Assembly (NCBI GenBank): GCA_017307375.1
Contig: JAFKFH010000006.1
Span: forward strand, 372,001 to 436,000
Source of the DNA: Alphaproteobacteria bacterium
GTDB lineage: Bacteria; Pseudomonadota; Alphaproteobacteria; Ferrovibrionales; Ferrovibrionaceae
DNA: 64,000 nt
Reading direction: 5' to 3'
Shown here piece after piece: positions 16,455 through 24,945 of the stretch. A program made the position numbers and the translations under genes. The notes below the pieces were generated by a model. It was not told where the DNA came from and did no database searches. It worked only from the letters and a program-made list of their open reading frames with translations. Each line of letters begins with the position of its first letter. Positions within the stretch are counted from its first letter, which is position 1.

Positions 16455-17195
16455 ATGGGCATCAGCGCGACGGAAGATCTGGTCACGGTCGAACGGCCCG
16501 ACGGCGCCGGCCCGCTCGTGCTGGTCTGCGACCACGCCTCGAACGCGGTGCCCGCGGGCTTTGCCGCGCTGGATGTGCCGTCCGAGGTGATGGAGACCCA
16601 TGTCGCCTGGGACCCCGGCGCCCTGCAGGTCGCCCAGCTGCTGGCGGCCGCTACCGATTCCCCGCTGGTCTATCCGCGTGCCACCCGCCTGCTGCTCGAT
16701 TGCAACCGCACCCCGGACGCGCCGGGTTCGATCGTTGCGCGCAGCGAGGATACCGAGGTGCCGGGCAATCGCGATCTCGCCCTGGAGGAGCGGCTGGCAC
16801 GCGTCAGGCGGATCTACACGCCGTTCCATGCCGCGATCGACGCGGTGATCGACCGGCGGCTGGCGCGCCGGCAGCCGACCGCCGTCGTCGCTATCCATTC
16901 GTTCACGCCGGTCTATCACGGCAAGCCGCGACCCTGGGACGTCGGCGTCCTCCACGATCGCGACCGCGGGCTGGCCGACCTGCTGCTGCAACGCCTGCGG
17001 GCCGACGGCGATGTCGTCGTCGGCGACAACGAACCTTACGCGCCGCGCGACGGCGTCTATCATACGCTGGCCCGCCATGCCGAGGCCCGCGGCCTGCCGA
17101 GCGTCATGATCGAGATCCGGAACGACCGCCTGGCCGATCGGGCCGGGCAGGCTGGCTGGGGCGACCGCCTCGCCCGCCATCTGGTGCAAGCATAA
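16455..17195 (+). CDS. N-formylglutamate amidohydrolase family protein
   Basis: A 246-residue zinc amidohydrolase-like protein. Family landmarks are VLVCDHASNAVP near residue 25, HVAWDPGA, RLLLDCNR with the conserved Asp/Asn/Arg, and AIHSFTPVYHGKPRPWDVG. Classical members hydrolyse N-formyl-L-glutamate in histidine breakdown, but no hut gene is near. Here it leads an operon with a glutamine-synthetase-like ligase, so it may hydrolyse an N-substituted glutamate or gamma-glutamyl product. The ATG at 16455 fits the promoter at 16400-16427. Confidence 0.85.
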   Translation: MGISATEDLVTVERPDGAGPLVLVCDHASNAVPAGFAALDVPSEVMETHVAWDPGALQVAQLLAAATDSPLVYPRATRLLLDCNRTPDAPGSIVARSEDTEVPGNRDLALEERLARVRRIYTPFHAAIDAVIDRRLARRQPTAVVAIHSFTPVYHGKPRPWDVGVLHDRDRGLADLLLQRLRADGDVVVGDNEPYAPRDGVYHTLARHAEARGLPSVMIEIRNDRLADRAGQAGWGDRLARHLVQA

Positions 17196-17223
17196 GCCAA
17201 CGATCGAACAGACTGGGAGCGTC

Positions 17224-18594
17224 ATGTCTGGACTTCTGACCCTCGATACCCTGCGCAAGGCCGTGGCCGGCGGCGAGATCGACACCGTCGTCGTCGCGCT
17301 GGTCGATATGGCCGGCCAGCTGATCGGCAAGCGCTTCCACGCGCAGTTCTTCGTCGATTCCGCCCATGCCGAGACCCATGCCTGCAACTACCTGCTGGCC
17401 AACGACATCGACATGGAGCCGGTGCCGGGCTATGCGGCGGCGAGCTGGTCGCAGGGCTATGGCGACTTCGTGCTGAAGCCCGACATGGCGACGCTGCGCC
17501 TGCTGCCCTGGGCGCCGGGCACGGCGCTGGTGCTGGCCGACGTGCTCGACCATCACCATCACGAGGATGTGCCGCACAGCCCGCGCGCGATCCTCAAGCG
17601 CCAGATCAAGCGGCTGGCCGAGAAGAAGATGACCGCCTTCTTCGCCTCCGAGCTTGAATTCTACCTGTTCGACGAAAGTTTCGAGGCGATCCACAACAAG
17701 GGCTATCGCGACCCGAAGACGGCTGCCTACTACATCGAGGATTACCACATCTTCCAGACCGCCAAGGAAGAGCCGGTCATGCGGGCGATCCGCAACGGCC
17801 TGCAGGGGGCGGGCATCCCGGTCGAGAATTCCAAGGGCGAATGGGGGCCGGGCCAGGCCGAGATCAACGTGCGCTATGCCGAGGCGCTCGAGATGGCCGA
17901 CCGCCATGTCCTGATCAAGCAGGCGATCAAGGAGATCGCCTACGCCCAGGGCAAGGCCGTTACCTTCATGGCGAAGTGGCGCTACGACCTGGCCGGCTCG
18001 TCGAGCCACGTGCACGGCTCGCTGTGGGATGCGGCGGGCAAGAAGCCGCTGTTCTTCGATCCGAAGGCCGAGCACGGCATGTCGACCCTGATGCGCCAGT
18101 ACATGGCCGGACAGCTTGCCTATGCCCGCGACATCACCTATTTCCTGGCGCCGTTCATCAATTCCTACAAGCGCTTCCAGGTCGGCACCTTCGCGCCGAC
18201 CCGCGCCGTCTGGTCGAACGACAACCGCACCGCCGGCTTCCGCCTCTGCGGCGAGAATTCCAAGGCGATCCGGGTCGAATGCCGTATCGGTGGCGCCGAT
18301 CTCAATCCCTATCTCGCCTTTGCCGCGCTGATCGCCGCGGGCCTTGCCGGCATCGAGCAGAAGCTGGAGCTGGAGGCGCCGTTCGTCGGCGACGCCTATG
18401 CCGGCGCCAAGCTGCGCGAGATCCCCAAGACCCTGCGCGAGGCGACCGAGACCCTGCGCAAGTCGAAGATGCTGCGCGCCGCTTTCGGTGACCAGGTGGT
18501 CGAGCACTACCTGCATGCGGCCGAGTGGGAGCAGTTCGAATACGATCGTCGTATCACCGATTGGGAGCTGAAGCGCGGCTTCGAGCGCTCCTGA
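17224..18594 (+). CDS. Glutamine-synthetase-family gamma-glutamyl ligase (GlnA3/PuuA-like)
   Basis: A 456-residue GS-fold enzyme. ASELEFYLFDE carries the catalytic Glu ladder, QAEINVRYAEALEMAD the beta-grasp/catalytic segment, GSSSHVHGSLWD the ATP-site His motif, and RVECRIGGADLNPYLAFAA the C-terminal active-site strand. The NKPT-type and adenylylation-loop features of assimilatory GlnA are not evident, and it sits with dehydrogenases, so glutamylation of an amine rather than ammonia assimilation is more likely. It starts 28 bases after the amidohydrolase stop, behind GGGAG. Confidence 0.87.
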   Translation: MSGLLTLDTLRKAVAGGEIDTVVVALVDMAGQLIGKRFHAQFFVDSAHAETHACNYLLANDIDMEPVPGYAAASWSQGYGDFVLKPDMATLRLLPWAPGTALVLADVLDHHHHEDVPHSPRAILKRQIKRLAEKKMTAFFASELEFYLFDESFEAIHNKGYRDPKTAAYYIEDYHIFQTAKEEPVMRAIRNGLQGAGIPVENSKGEWGPGQAEINVRYAEALEMADRHVLIKQAIKEIAYAQGKAVTFMAKWRYDLAGSSSHVHGSLWDAAGKKPLFFDPKAEHGMSTLMRQYMAGQLAYARDITYFLAPFINSYKRFQVGTFAPTRAVWSNDNRTAGFRLCGENSKAIRVECRIGGADLNPYLAFAALIAAGLAGIEQKLELEAPFVGDAYAGAKLREIPKTLREATETLRKSKMLRAAFGDQVVEHYLHAAEWEQFEYDRRITDWELKRGFERS

Positions 18595-18620
18595 CCTGAC
18601 AGCCGGAGAGAGTATGGACC

Positions 18621-20012
18621 ATGAGTGACGTGATCCGCTGCGTATCGCCCGTCGACGGGCGCGTCTATGCCGAGCGCCCGGCCGCCACCGACCAGGCCAT
18701 TGCCGATGCCCTGGCACGCGCCCGCATCGCCCAGAAGGCCTGGGCCCGGGTGCCGGTGTCCGAGCGGGCGAAGATCTGTTCGGCCGCGGTCGACGCGATG
18801 CTCGCCATGAAGGACGAGATCGTGCCCGAACTGGCCTGGCAGATGGGCCGTCCGATCCGCTATGGCGCCGGCGAACTGCGCGGCTTCGAGGAGCGCGCCC
18901 GCTACATGATCGCCATCGCCGAAAAGGCGCTGGCCCCGATCGAGCCCGATCCGAAGGACAAGTTCCGCCGCTGGATCGCGCGCGCCCCGCTCGGCCTGCT
19001 GCTCGTCGTCGCGCCGTGGAACTATCCCTATCTGACCGCGGTCAATTCGGTGATTCCGGCGCTGATGGCCGGCAATGCGGTGATCCTGAAGCATGCCGCC
19101 CAGACGCTGCTGGTGGGCGAGCGCTTCCAGATGGCGCTGGATCGCGCCGGTCTGCCCGCCGGCCTGTTCCAGACCCTTATGCTGACCCACGCCCAGACCG
19201 CGAAGATCATCTCGACCCGCCAGGTCGACCAGGTGAACTTCACCGGCTCGGTCGCCGGCGGCAAGGCGATGGAGGCGGCGGCGGGCGGCACCTTCATCGG
19301 CCTCGGCCTCGAACTCGGCGGCAAGGACCCTGCCTATGTCCGTGCCGATGCGGATCTTGCCCAGGCGGTCGAGAATCTGGTCGACGGCGCCTTCTTCAAC
19401 TCCGGTCAGTCCTGCTGCGGCATCGAGCGGATCTATGTGCATGAGTCGCTCTACGAGCGGTTCGTCGAGGGCGCGGTCGAGCTGACCAGGACCTACGTGC
19501 TCGGCGATCCGCTGCAGGAGGCGACGACCTTGGGGCCGATGGTCAAGGCCGATGCCGCAGCCTTCGTGCGCGGCCAGGTGGCCGATGCCGTCAAGGCCGG
19601 CGCCCGCGCGCTGATCGACCCGCAGGCCTTTGCCGCCGATCGCGACGGCAGCCCGTACATGGCGCCGCAGATCGTCGTCGGCGTCGACCATACGATGTCG
19701 CTGATGACCGAGGAATCGTTCGGCCCGGTGGTCGGTGTCATGAAGGTCGCGTCCGACGAGGAGGCGATCGGCCTGATGAACGACAGCGCCTACGGCCTGA
19801 CCGCCTCGATCTGGACGGCCGATGCCGACGCCGCCGCGGCGATCGGGGCCGAAATCGAGACCGGCACGGTGTTCATGAACCGCTGCGACTATCTCGACCC
19901 GGCCCTGGCCTGGACCGGCGTCAAGGATACCGGCCGCGGCGCCACGCTGAGCCCGATCGGCTACGAGACGCTGACCCGGCCGAAGTCCTATCATTTCCGT
20001 ACGAGCTTCTGA
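18621..20012 (+). CDS. NAD(P)+-dependent aldehyde dehydrogenase
   Basis: A 463-residue ALDH-superfamily enzyme. Motifs are VVAPWNYPYLTAVNSVIPAL, NFTGSVAGGKAMEAAA, GLELGGKDPAYVRADADL with the catalytic Glu, and FFNSGQSCCGIERIYVHE with the nucleophilic Cys. Near the C-terminus EESFGPVVGVMKV completes the fold. It lies between the glutamine-synthetase-like ligase and an iron alcohol dehydrogenase, so it probably oxidises an aldehyde, possibly gamma-glutamylated, to the acid. The ATG at 18621 follows GGAGAG. Confidence 0.9.
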   Translation: MSDVIRCVSPVDGRVYAERPAATDQAIADALARARIAQKAWARVPVSERAKICSAAVDAMLAMKDEIVPELAWQMGRPIRYGAGELRGFEERARYMIAIAEKALAPIEPDPKDKFRRWIARAPLGLLLVVAPWNYPYLTAVNSVIPALMAGNAVILKHAAQTLLVGERFQMALDRAGLPAGLFQTLMLTHAQTAKIISTRQVDQVNFTGSVAGGKAMEAAAGGTFIGLGLELGGKDPAYVRADADLAQAVENLVDGAFFNSGQSCCGIERIYVHESLYERFVEGAVELTRTYVLGDPLQEATTLGPMVKADAAAFVRGQVADAVKAGARALIDPQAFAADRDGSPYMAPQIVVGVDHTMSLMTEESFGPVVGVMKVASDEEAIGLMNDSAYGLTASIWTADADAAAAIGAEIETGTVFMNRCDYLDPALAWTGVKDTGRGATLSPIGYETLTRPKSYHFRTSF

Positions 20013-20023
20013 GAGAAACCGTG

Positions 20024-21181
20024 ATGACGCTGACCGCCAACTGGAACTACCCGACCTCGGTGCGCTTCGGGCAGGGCCGGATCGCCGAACTGCCGCAGGC
20101 TTGCCAGGCCGTGGGCATGCAGCGCCCCCTCATCGTCACCGATCCCGGCCTGTCGGCCCTGCCGATGATTGCCGAGGCGGTCGCCGCCTGCAAGGCGGCG
20201 GGCCTCGGGGTCGGGCTGTTCGACCAGGTCAAGCCGAACCCGGTGGCCAGGAATGTCGAGGACGGCGTCGCCGCCTTCCGCGCCGGCAAGCATGACGGCG
20301 TCATCGCCTTCGGCGGCGGCTCGGCGCTCGATTGCGGCAAGGTCATCGCCTTCATGTCCGGCCAGACCCGGCCGATGTGGGATTTCGAGGATATCGGGGA
20401 CTGGTGGACCCGCGCCGACGAAGCCGGGATCGCCCCGATCATCGCGGTGCCGACGACCTCGGGCACCGGCTCGGAAGTCGGCCGCGCCGGCGTCATCACC
20501 AATGAAGAGACGCACACCAAGAAGGTGATCTTCCACCCGAAGATCCTGCCGCGGATCGTGATCTGCGATCCGGTGCTGACCGTCGGCCTGCCGCCGAAGA
20601 TCACCGCCGCGACCGGCATCGACGCGCTGTCCCATTGCCTGGAAGCCTATTGCGCACCGGGCTTCCACCCGCTGGCCGACGGCATCGGGGCCGAGGGCGT
20701 TCGGCTGGTCAAGGAATATCTGCCGCGCGCGGTGGCCGACGGCCGGGACATCGAGGCCCGTGCCCAGATGATGGCCGCCGCGGCGATGGGCGCGACCGCG
20801 TTCCAGAAGGGGCTGGGCGCGATGCACTCGCTGGCCCATCCGATCGGCGCGCTGTACGACACCCATCACGGCATGACCAACGGCGTCGTGATGCCCTACG
20901 TGCTGGTCTTCAACCGGTCGGCGATCGAGGAGCGGATCGCGCGGCTGGCTGCCTATATCGGCCTGGCGCCGTCGTTCGACGCGTTCCTGGCCTGGATCCT
21001 CGACCTGCGCAAGACTGTCGGCGTGCCGCATACGCTCGATGGCATCAACGTCGGCGGCGAGAAGGCCGAGCTGATCGCCGAGATGGCCGAGGTCGACCCG
21101 ACCGCCGGCGGCAATCCGATCAAGCTGACCCGGGAAGGCGCCCGCCAGATCTTCGACGCGGCCCTCGCCGGCCGCGTCTGA
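20024..21181 (+). CDS. Iron-containing alcohol dehydrogenase
   Basis: A 385-residue group III Fe-ADH. FGGGSALDCGKVIAFM is the nucleotide motif and PTTSGTGSEVGRAG the second glycine-rich loop. The metal ligands lie in TGIDALSHCLEAY and in GAMHSLAHPIGALYDTHHG. I choose the ATG at 20024 over the GTG at 20021 for better spacing from GAGAG. It is last in the RpiR-linked operon, ahead of a strong hairpin at 21209, and pairs naturally with the ALDH to take an alcohol to an acid. Confidence 0.9.
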   Translation: MTLTANWNYPTSVRFGQGRIAELPQACQAVGMQRPLIVTDPGLSALPMIAEAVAACKAAGLGVGLFDQVKPNPVARNVEDGVAAFRAGKHDGVIAFGGGSALDCGKVIAFMSGQTRPMWDFEDIGDWWTRADEAGIAPIIAVPTTSGTGSEVGRAGVITNEETHTKKVIFHPKILPRIVICDPVLTVGLPPKITAATGIDALSHCLEAYCAPGFHPLADGIGAEGVRLVKEYLPRAVADGRDIEARAQMMAAAAMGATAFQKGLGAMHSLAHPIGALYDTHHGMTNGVVMPYVLVFNRSAIEERIARLAAYIGLAPSFDAFLAWILDLRKTVGVPHTLDGINVGGEKAELIAEMAEVDPTAGGNPIKLTREGARQIFDAALAGRV

Positions 21182-21208
21182 TCCTTCAGCCCTGGCGATT
21201 TTGTGAAC

Positions 21209-21238
21209 GGGGCCGGGCAGCGTATGCTGCCCGGCCCC
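21209..21238 (+). terminator. GC-rich hairpin terminator
   Basis: GGGGCCGGGCAGC and GCTGCCCGGCCCC are perfect 13-base arms around a GTAT loop, 28 bases after the alcohol dehydrogenase stop. Only a short T-rich patch (GTTTCT) follows a few bases later, so termination may be partial. It ends 22 bases ahead of the CDF exporter start. Confidence 0.58.
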
Positions 21239-21260
21239 GACGTTTCTGGAGTGTTTACCG

Positions 21261-22193
21261 ATGCATGAAGCCTCGCTCGATCGCTGGACGCACGATCACC
21301 ATTTCGGCCAGGACCATGCCCGCCCGGCCGAGCGCGGCGTCCTGATCGTCACCCTGGTCACCGCGGGAACGATGGTCGCCGAACTGGTCGCGGGCCACCT
21401 GTTCGGTTCGCTGGCGCTGTTTGCCGACGGCCTGCACATGGCCTCGCATGCCGCTGCACTCGGCATCGCGCTGTTCGCCTATCGCTTCGCCCGGCGGCAC
21501 GCCCGGAACCGCCGGTTCTCCTTCGGCACCGGCAAGGTCAATGCGCTGGCCGGCTTCGGCAGCGCGATCCTGCTGGCCTGTACCGCGGCGGCGATGGCCT
21601 GGGAAGCCGTCGGGCGGCTGAACCAACCCGTCAGCATCGCCTATGGCGAGGCGATCGTGGTCGCCGCGATCGGCCTGATCGTCAATCTGGTCAGCGCCGT
21701 GCTGCTGCATCACGACCATGATCACGATCATGGCCACGACGCTCATCACCACCACCATCATCACGATCACAATCTGCGCGCCGCCTACATGCACGTGATC
21801 GCCGATGCGGCGACCTCGGTGCTGGCCATCGCGGCTCTGGCCGGCGCCTGGGCGACGGGCGCCACCTGGCTCGACCCGGCGATGGCGCTGGTCGGGGCGG
21901 TGCTGGTTGCGCGCTGGGCCTGGGGCCTGGTCAGCAGTTCGGCCGAGACGCTGCTGGACCACGAAGCGCCGAACGGTATGCGCGAGGCAGTGCGGCGGGC
22001 GATCGAGGCCGATGGCGACACGCGCATCACCGACCTGCATCTGTGGTCGGTCGGTCCGGGCGTCTATACCCTGGTGCTGTCGGTCGTCGCCCACCATCCG
22101 CTGGAACCCGACGGCTACAAGGCGCTGCTGCCGCGCGACCTGCCCATCGACCATCCGATCATTGAGGTCCGCCGCTGCGCCGGGAGCCACTGA
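21261..22193 (+). CDS. dmeF: Cation diffusion facilitator with His-rich loop (DmeF-like)
   Basis: A 310-residue CDF exporter. Six helices are visible; the transport-site motifs are HMASHAAALG (helix 2, after LFADGL) and HVIADAATSVLAI (helix 5). Between helices 4 and 5 lies a very His-rich cytoplasmic loop (HDHDHDHGHDAHHHHHHHD), typical of Co2+/Ni2+/Zn2+ exporters such as DmeF. The extended N-terminus HDHHFGQDHA also recalls DmeF. It should drive divalent-metal efflux by proton antiport. No DmeR-type regulator is adjacent. The subfamily is moderately sure, the family firm. Confidence 0.9.
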   Translation: MHEASLDRWTHDHHFGQDHARPAERGVLIVTLVTAGTMVAELVAGHLFGSLALFADGLHMASHAAALGIALFAYRFARRHARNRRFSFGTGKVNALAGFGSAILLACTAAAMAWEAVGRLNQPVSIAYGEAIVVAAIGLIVNLVSAVLLHHDHDHDHGHDAHHHHHHHDHNLRAAYMHVIADAATSVLAIAALAGAWATGATWLDPAMALVGAVLVARWAWGLVSSSAETLLDHEAPNGMREAVRRAIEADGDTRITDLHLWSVGPGVYTLVLSVVAHHPLEPDGYKALLPRDLPIDHPIIEVRRCAGSH

Positions 22194-22333
22194 TGTCGTA
22201 TCAGTCTAATTGTCGCGGATAATGGCGGTCAGGATTCCAGCAAAATTGCTGCCCACGAGATAAGGGGCTGGCGAACGGTCCAGTTATACAATAAATTACC
22301 CCTCGGTTCGTGGAGGAACGTACAGGGGTGAAG

Positions 22334-23311
22334 ATGTCCGCTTTGCATGATCTTCGTGGGCGGCTGGCGCGGCTGCGCCTGCCGGTTTTCGCCGCGCCGA
22401 TGTTCCTGGTTTCCGGTCCCGATCTGCTGATCGCCTCCTGCAAGGCCGGGGTCGTGGGTTCATTCCCCGCCCCGAACGTGCGGACGGCCGAGGAACTGGA
22501 AGTCTGGCTGCAGGCGGTGACGGCGGCTCTCGATCCCGACTATGCCGCCGGCGGCAATGCGCTTACCGCACCCTGGGCGCTCAACCTCGTCACGCATCGC
22601 ACCAATGCGCGGCTGCCGAAGGATCTCGACCTCGTCGCCCGCTACAAGCCGCCGGTCGTCATCACCGCGCTGGGCAGCCCGGCCCCGGTGGTCGAGGTCG
22701 TGCATGGCTATGGCGGCCTGGTCTTCGCCGACGTCAATTCGATCGGCTATGCCCGCAAGGCGGCCGCGACCGGTGTCGACGGGCTGGTGCTGGTGGCAGC
22801 CGGTGCCGGTGGCCATACCGGCCATCTCTGCAACTATGTCTTCGTCGAGGAGGTGCGCGGCTTCTTCGACGGCATGATCGCGCTGGCCGGTGGCATCTCG
22901 ACCGGGCGCTCGATCCTGGCCGCCCAGGTGATGGGGGCCGATTTCGCCTATATCGGCACCAAGTTCATCGCGACCGAGGAAAGCCTGGCCGAACCGGGCT
23001 ACCGCGACATGCTGATCCGCTGCTCGGCCGACGACCTCGTCGTCACCAAGGCCTTCACCGGCGCCAATGCGAGCATGATGAAGCCGTCGATCGAGGCCCA
23101 GGGGCTCGATATCGCCGATATCGTGTCGCGCCAGGCCAAGATGAACTTCACCGGGCTCGAAGGGGCCGAGGTCAAGCCCTGGAAGGGCATCTGGTCGGCC
23201 GGGCAGGGCGTCGGCTCGATCGATGCGGTCGTCCCGACCGCCGTGCTGGTCGACCGGCTGGCCGCCGAATACGCCGCGGCACGGCGGCAGGCGCGCGAGC
23301 TGCTCGGCTGA
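22334..23311 (+). CDS. Nitronate monooxygenase (2-nitropropane dioxygenase family)
   Basis: A 325-residue FMN-dependent TIM-barrel enzyme. LPVFAAPMFLVSGPDLLIASCKAGVVGS covers the FMN-contact N-terminus, then VVEVVHGYGGLVFADVN, AAGAGGHTGHLCNY with the active-site His region, and GGISTGRSILAAQVMGADFAYIGT for phosphate binding. Members oxidise alkyl nitronates, but many act as NAD(P)H:quinone or enone reductases. The ATG at 22334 has AGGGG upstream; a GTG at 22310 is less likely. Its TGA overlaps the next gene's ATG by one base. Confidence 0.87.
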   Translation: MSALHDLRGRLARLRLPVFAAPMFLVSGPDLLIASCKAGVVGSFPAPNVRTAEELEVWLQAVTAALDPDYAAGGNALTAPWALNLVTHRTNARLPKDLDLVARYKPPVVITALGSPAPVVEVVHGYGGLVFADVNSIGYARKAAATGVDGLVLVAAGAGGHTGHLCNYVFVEEVRGFFDGMIALAGGISTGRSILAAQVMGADFAYIGTKFIATEESLAEPGYRDMLIRCSADDLVVTKAFTGANASMMKPSIEAQGLDIADIVSRQAKMNFTGLEGAEVKPWKGIWSAGQGVGSIDAVVPTAVLVDRLAAEYAAARRQARELLG

Positions 23312-24945
23312 TGGTGCCCTTCGACGCCGCCACGGTCGCGGCCTATCGCGCCCAGGGGCTGTGGCGCGACCAGACGCTGCATGACGTCTTTGCCGCCAAT
23401 GCCGCGGCCAATCCCGGCCGGCTGGCGCTGGTCGATGCGCCCAACCGCGCGGCCTTCGCCCATGGCGAACCGCGGCGCTTCGACTATGCGGGGCTCGCCG
23501 CGCTGGTCGACCGGCTGGCCGCCGTGCTGCTGGGGCAGGGCCTGGCGCGCGACGACGTGATGCTGGTGCAGATGCCCAACATCCATGAGCTGATTGTCCT
23601 CTATCTCGCCGCGGCACGGCTTGGCGTGGTGGTCAGCCCGGTGCCGGTGCAGTACCGGCATGGCGAGCTCGGCCAGATCGTCGAGACGCTGCGGCCGAAG
23701 GCATTCTGCACCACGGCCCGGTTCGCCGGGCTGTTCCTCGATCATGTGCCGTTTTCCGGGCGGGTGCTGGTCTTCGGCCCTGGCGCGCCGACCGGTGCCG
23801 TTTGCCTCGACGAGGCGACCGGCGATCCCGTCCTGCTCGACGCCGCCCCGCGGCCGGGCGCCGACGATATCGTCACCATCTGCTGGACTTCGGGTACCGA
23901 GGGCCGGCCCAAGGGCGTGCCCAAGACGCACAACAACTGGATGTCGTCGGGCCGCGGCCTGCCGCGGGCCGCGCGGCTGCAGCCGGGCGACGTCATCCTG
24001 GTGCCATTTCCGGTGATCAATGCCGCCTCGATCGGCGGGCTGTTCACCCCCTGGCTCGGCACCGGCGGCACGCTGGTGCTGCATCATCCGTTCGACATCG
24101 ACGTCTATCTCGGCCAGATCCGCGACGAGGGCGTGCACTACACGATCGCGGCGCCGGCGCTGCTGACCGCGATCCTGCAGAAGGGCGGCGACGGCGGCCG
24201 GCTCGGCCGGCTGCGCGTGCTCGGCACCGGCTCGGCCCCGCCCGATCCCTGGATGATGCGCCGCTTCGAGGAACGCTTTGGCATCCCCGTGATCAATTTT
24301 TTCGGCTCGAACGAGGGCATCCTGCTTTGTGCCGATGCCGACATGATCCCTGACCCGGAAACCCGCGCCCGCCTGTTCCCGCGGGTCGGCGACGACAGCT
24401 GGCCGGGCCATGGCGAGACGGTGAACGGCGGGGCGATCCGCCTGGTCGATGCCGAGACCGGCGAGCGTGTGACCACCCCCGGGCGGGTGGCCGAAATGCG
24501 GATCAACGGTCCGTCGCTGCTGCCCGGCTATTACCGCCCCGACGGCTTCGAGCGCTCCGGCTTCGACGACGATGGCTTCTTCCGCACCGGCGACCTGTTC
24601 GAGATCACCGCCGATGGCGGCCATATCCGGTTCGTCGGTCGTTCGAAGGACCTGATCGTGCGCGGCGGCATGAAGATTGCGCCGGCCGAGCTCGACGCGC
24701 TGCTGTCGTCGCATCCGAAAATGCGCGAGGCGGCGGTGGCTTCCTTCGCCGACGAGCGGCTGGGCGAGCGCGTCTGCGCCTTCGTGGTGCCGAAGGCGGG
24801 CGAGCAGGTCACGCTCGACGACCTCTGCGCCTTCCTCGAGGAGAAAGGCCTGGCCCGCTTCAAGTGGCCGGAAAAACTGGTGGTGATGGAAGCGCTGCCG
24901 CGCAACGCGCTGGCCAAGCTGGTGCGCAGCCAGCTGCGGGCCTAG
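23311..24945 (+). CDS. AMP-forming acyl/aryl-CoA ligase
   Basis: A 544-residue ANL-superfamily enzyme. The P-loop is TICWTSGTEGRPKGVPKTH near residue 190; FGSNEGILL is the A5 motif, FFRTGDLFEI the A7 motif and FVGRSKDLIVRGGMKIAPAELD the A8 hinge. The A10 Lys is in PRNALAKLVRSQL. It resembles cyclohexanecarboxylate- or 2,3-dihydroxybenzoate-type ligases. It is translationally coupled to the nitronate monooxygenase (TGATG) and converges on the double-HxlR gene (shared CTAG). It likely activates the acid made by the neighbouring catabolic genes. Confidence 0.9.
   Translation: MVPFDAATVAAYRAQGLWRDQTLHDVFAANAAANPGRLALVDAPNRAAFAHGEPRRFDYAGLAALVDRLAAVLLGQGLARDDVMLVQMPNIHELIVLYLAAARLGVVVSPVPVQYRHGELGQIVETLRPKAFCTTARFAGLFLDHVPFSGRVLVFGPGAPTGAVCLDEATGDPVLLDAAPRPGADDIVTICWTSGTEGRPKGVPKTHNNWMSSGRGLPRAARLQPGDVILVPFPVINAASIGGLFTPWLGTGGTLVLHHPFDIDVYLGQIRDEGVHYTIAAPALLTAILQKGGDGGRLGRLRVLGTGSAPPDPWMMRRFEERFGIPVINFFGSNEGILLCADADMIPDPETRARLFPRVGDDSWPGHGETVNGGAIRLVDAETGERVTTPGRVAEMRINGPSLLPGYYRPDGFERSGFDDDGFFRTGDLFEITADGGHIRFVGRSKDLIVRGGMKIAPAELDALLSSHPKMREAAVASFADERLGERVCAFVVPKAGEQVTLDDLCAFLEEKGLARFKWPEKLVVMEALPRNALAKLVRSQLRA

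Noticed and set aside
21182-21260. Possible metal riboswitch upstream of the CDF exporter
   Set aside because: The element is a single simple hairpin lacking the multi-stem NiCo architecture; it is better read as a terminator.
21710-21775. Simple repeat of CAT/CAC triplets
   Set aside because: This is the coding sequence for the histidine-rich metal loop of the CDF exporter, not a microsatellite or CRISPR.
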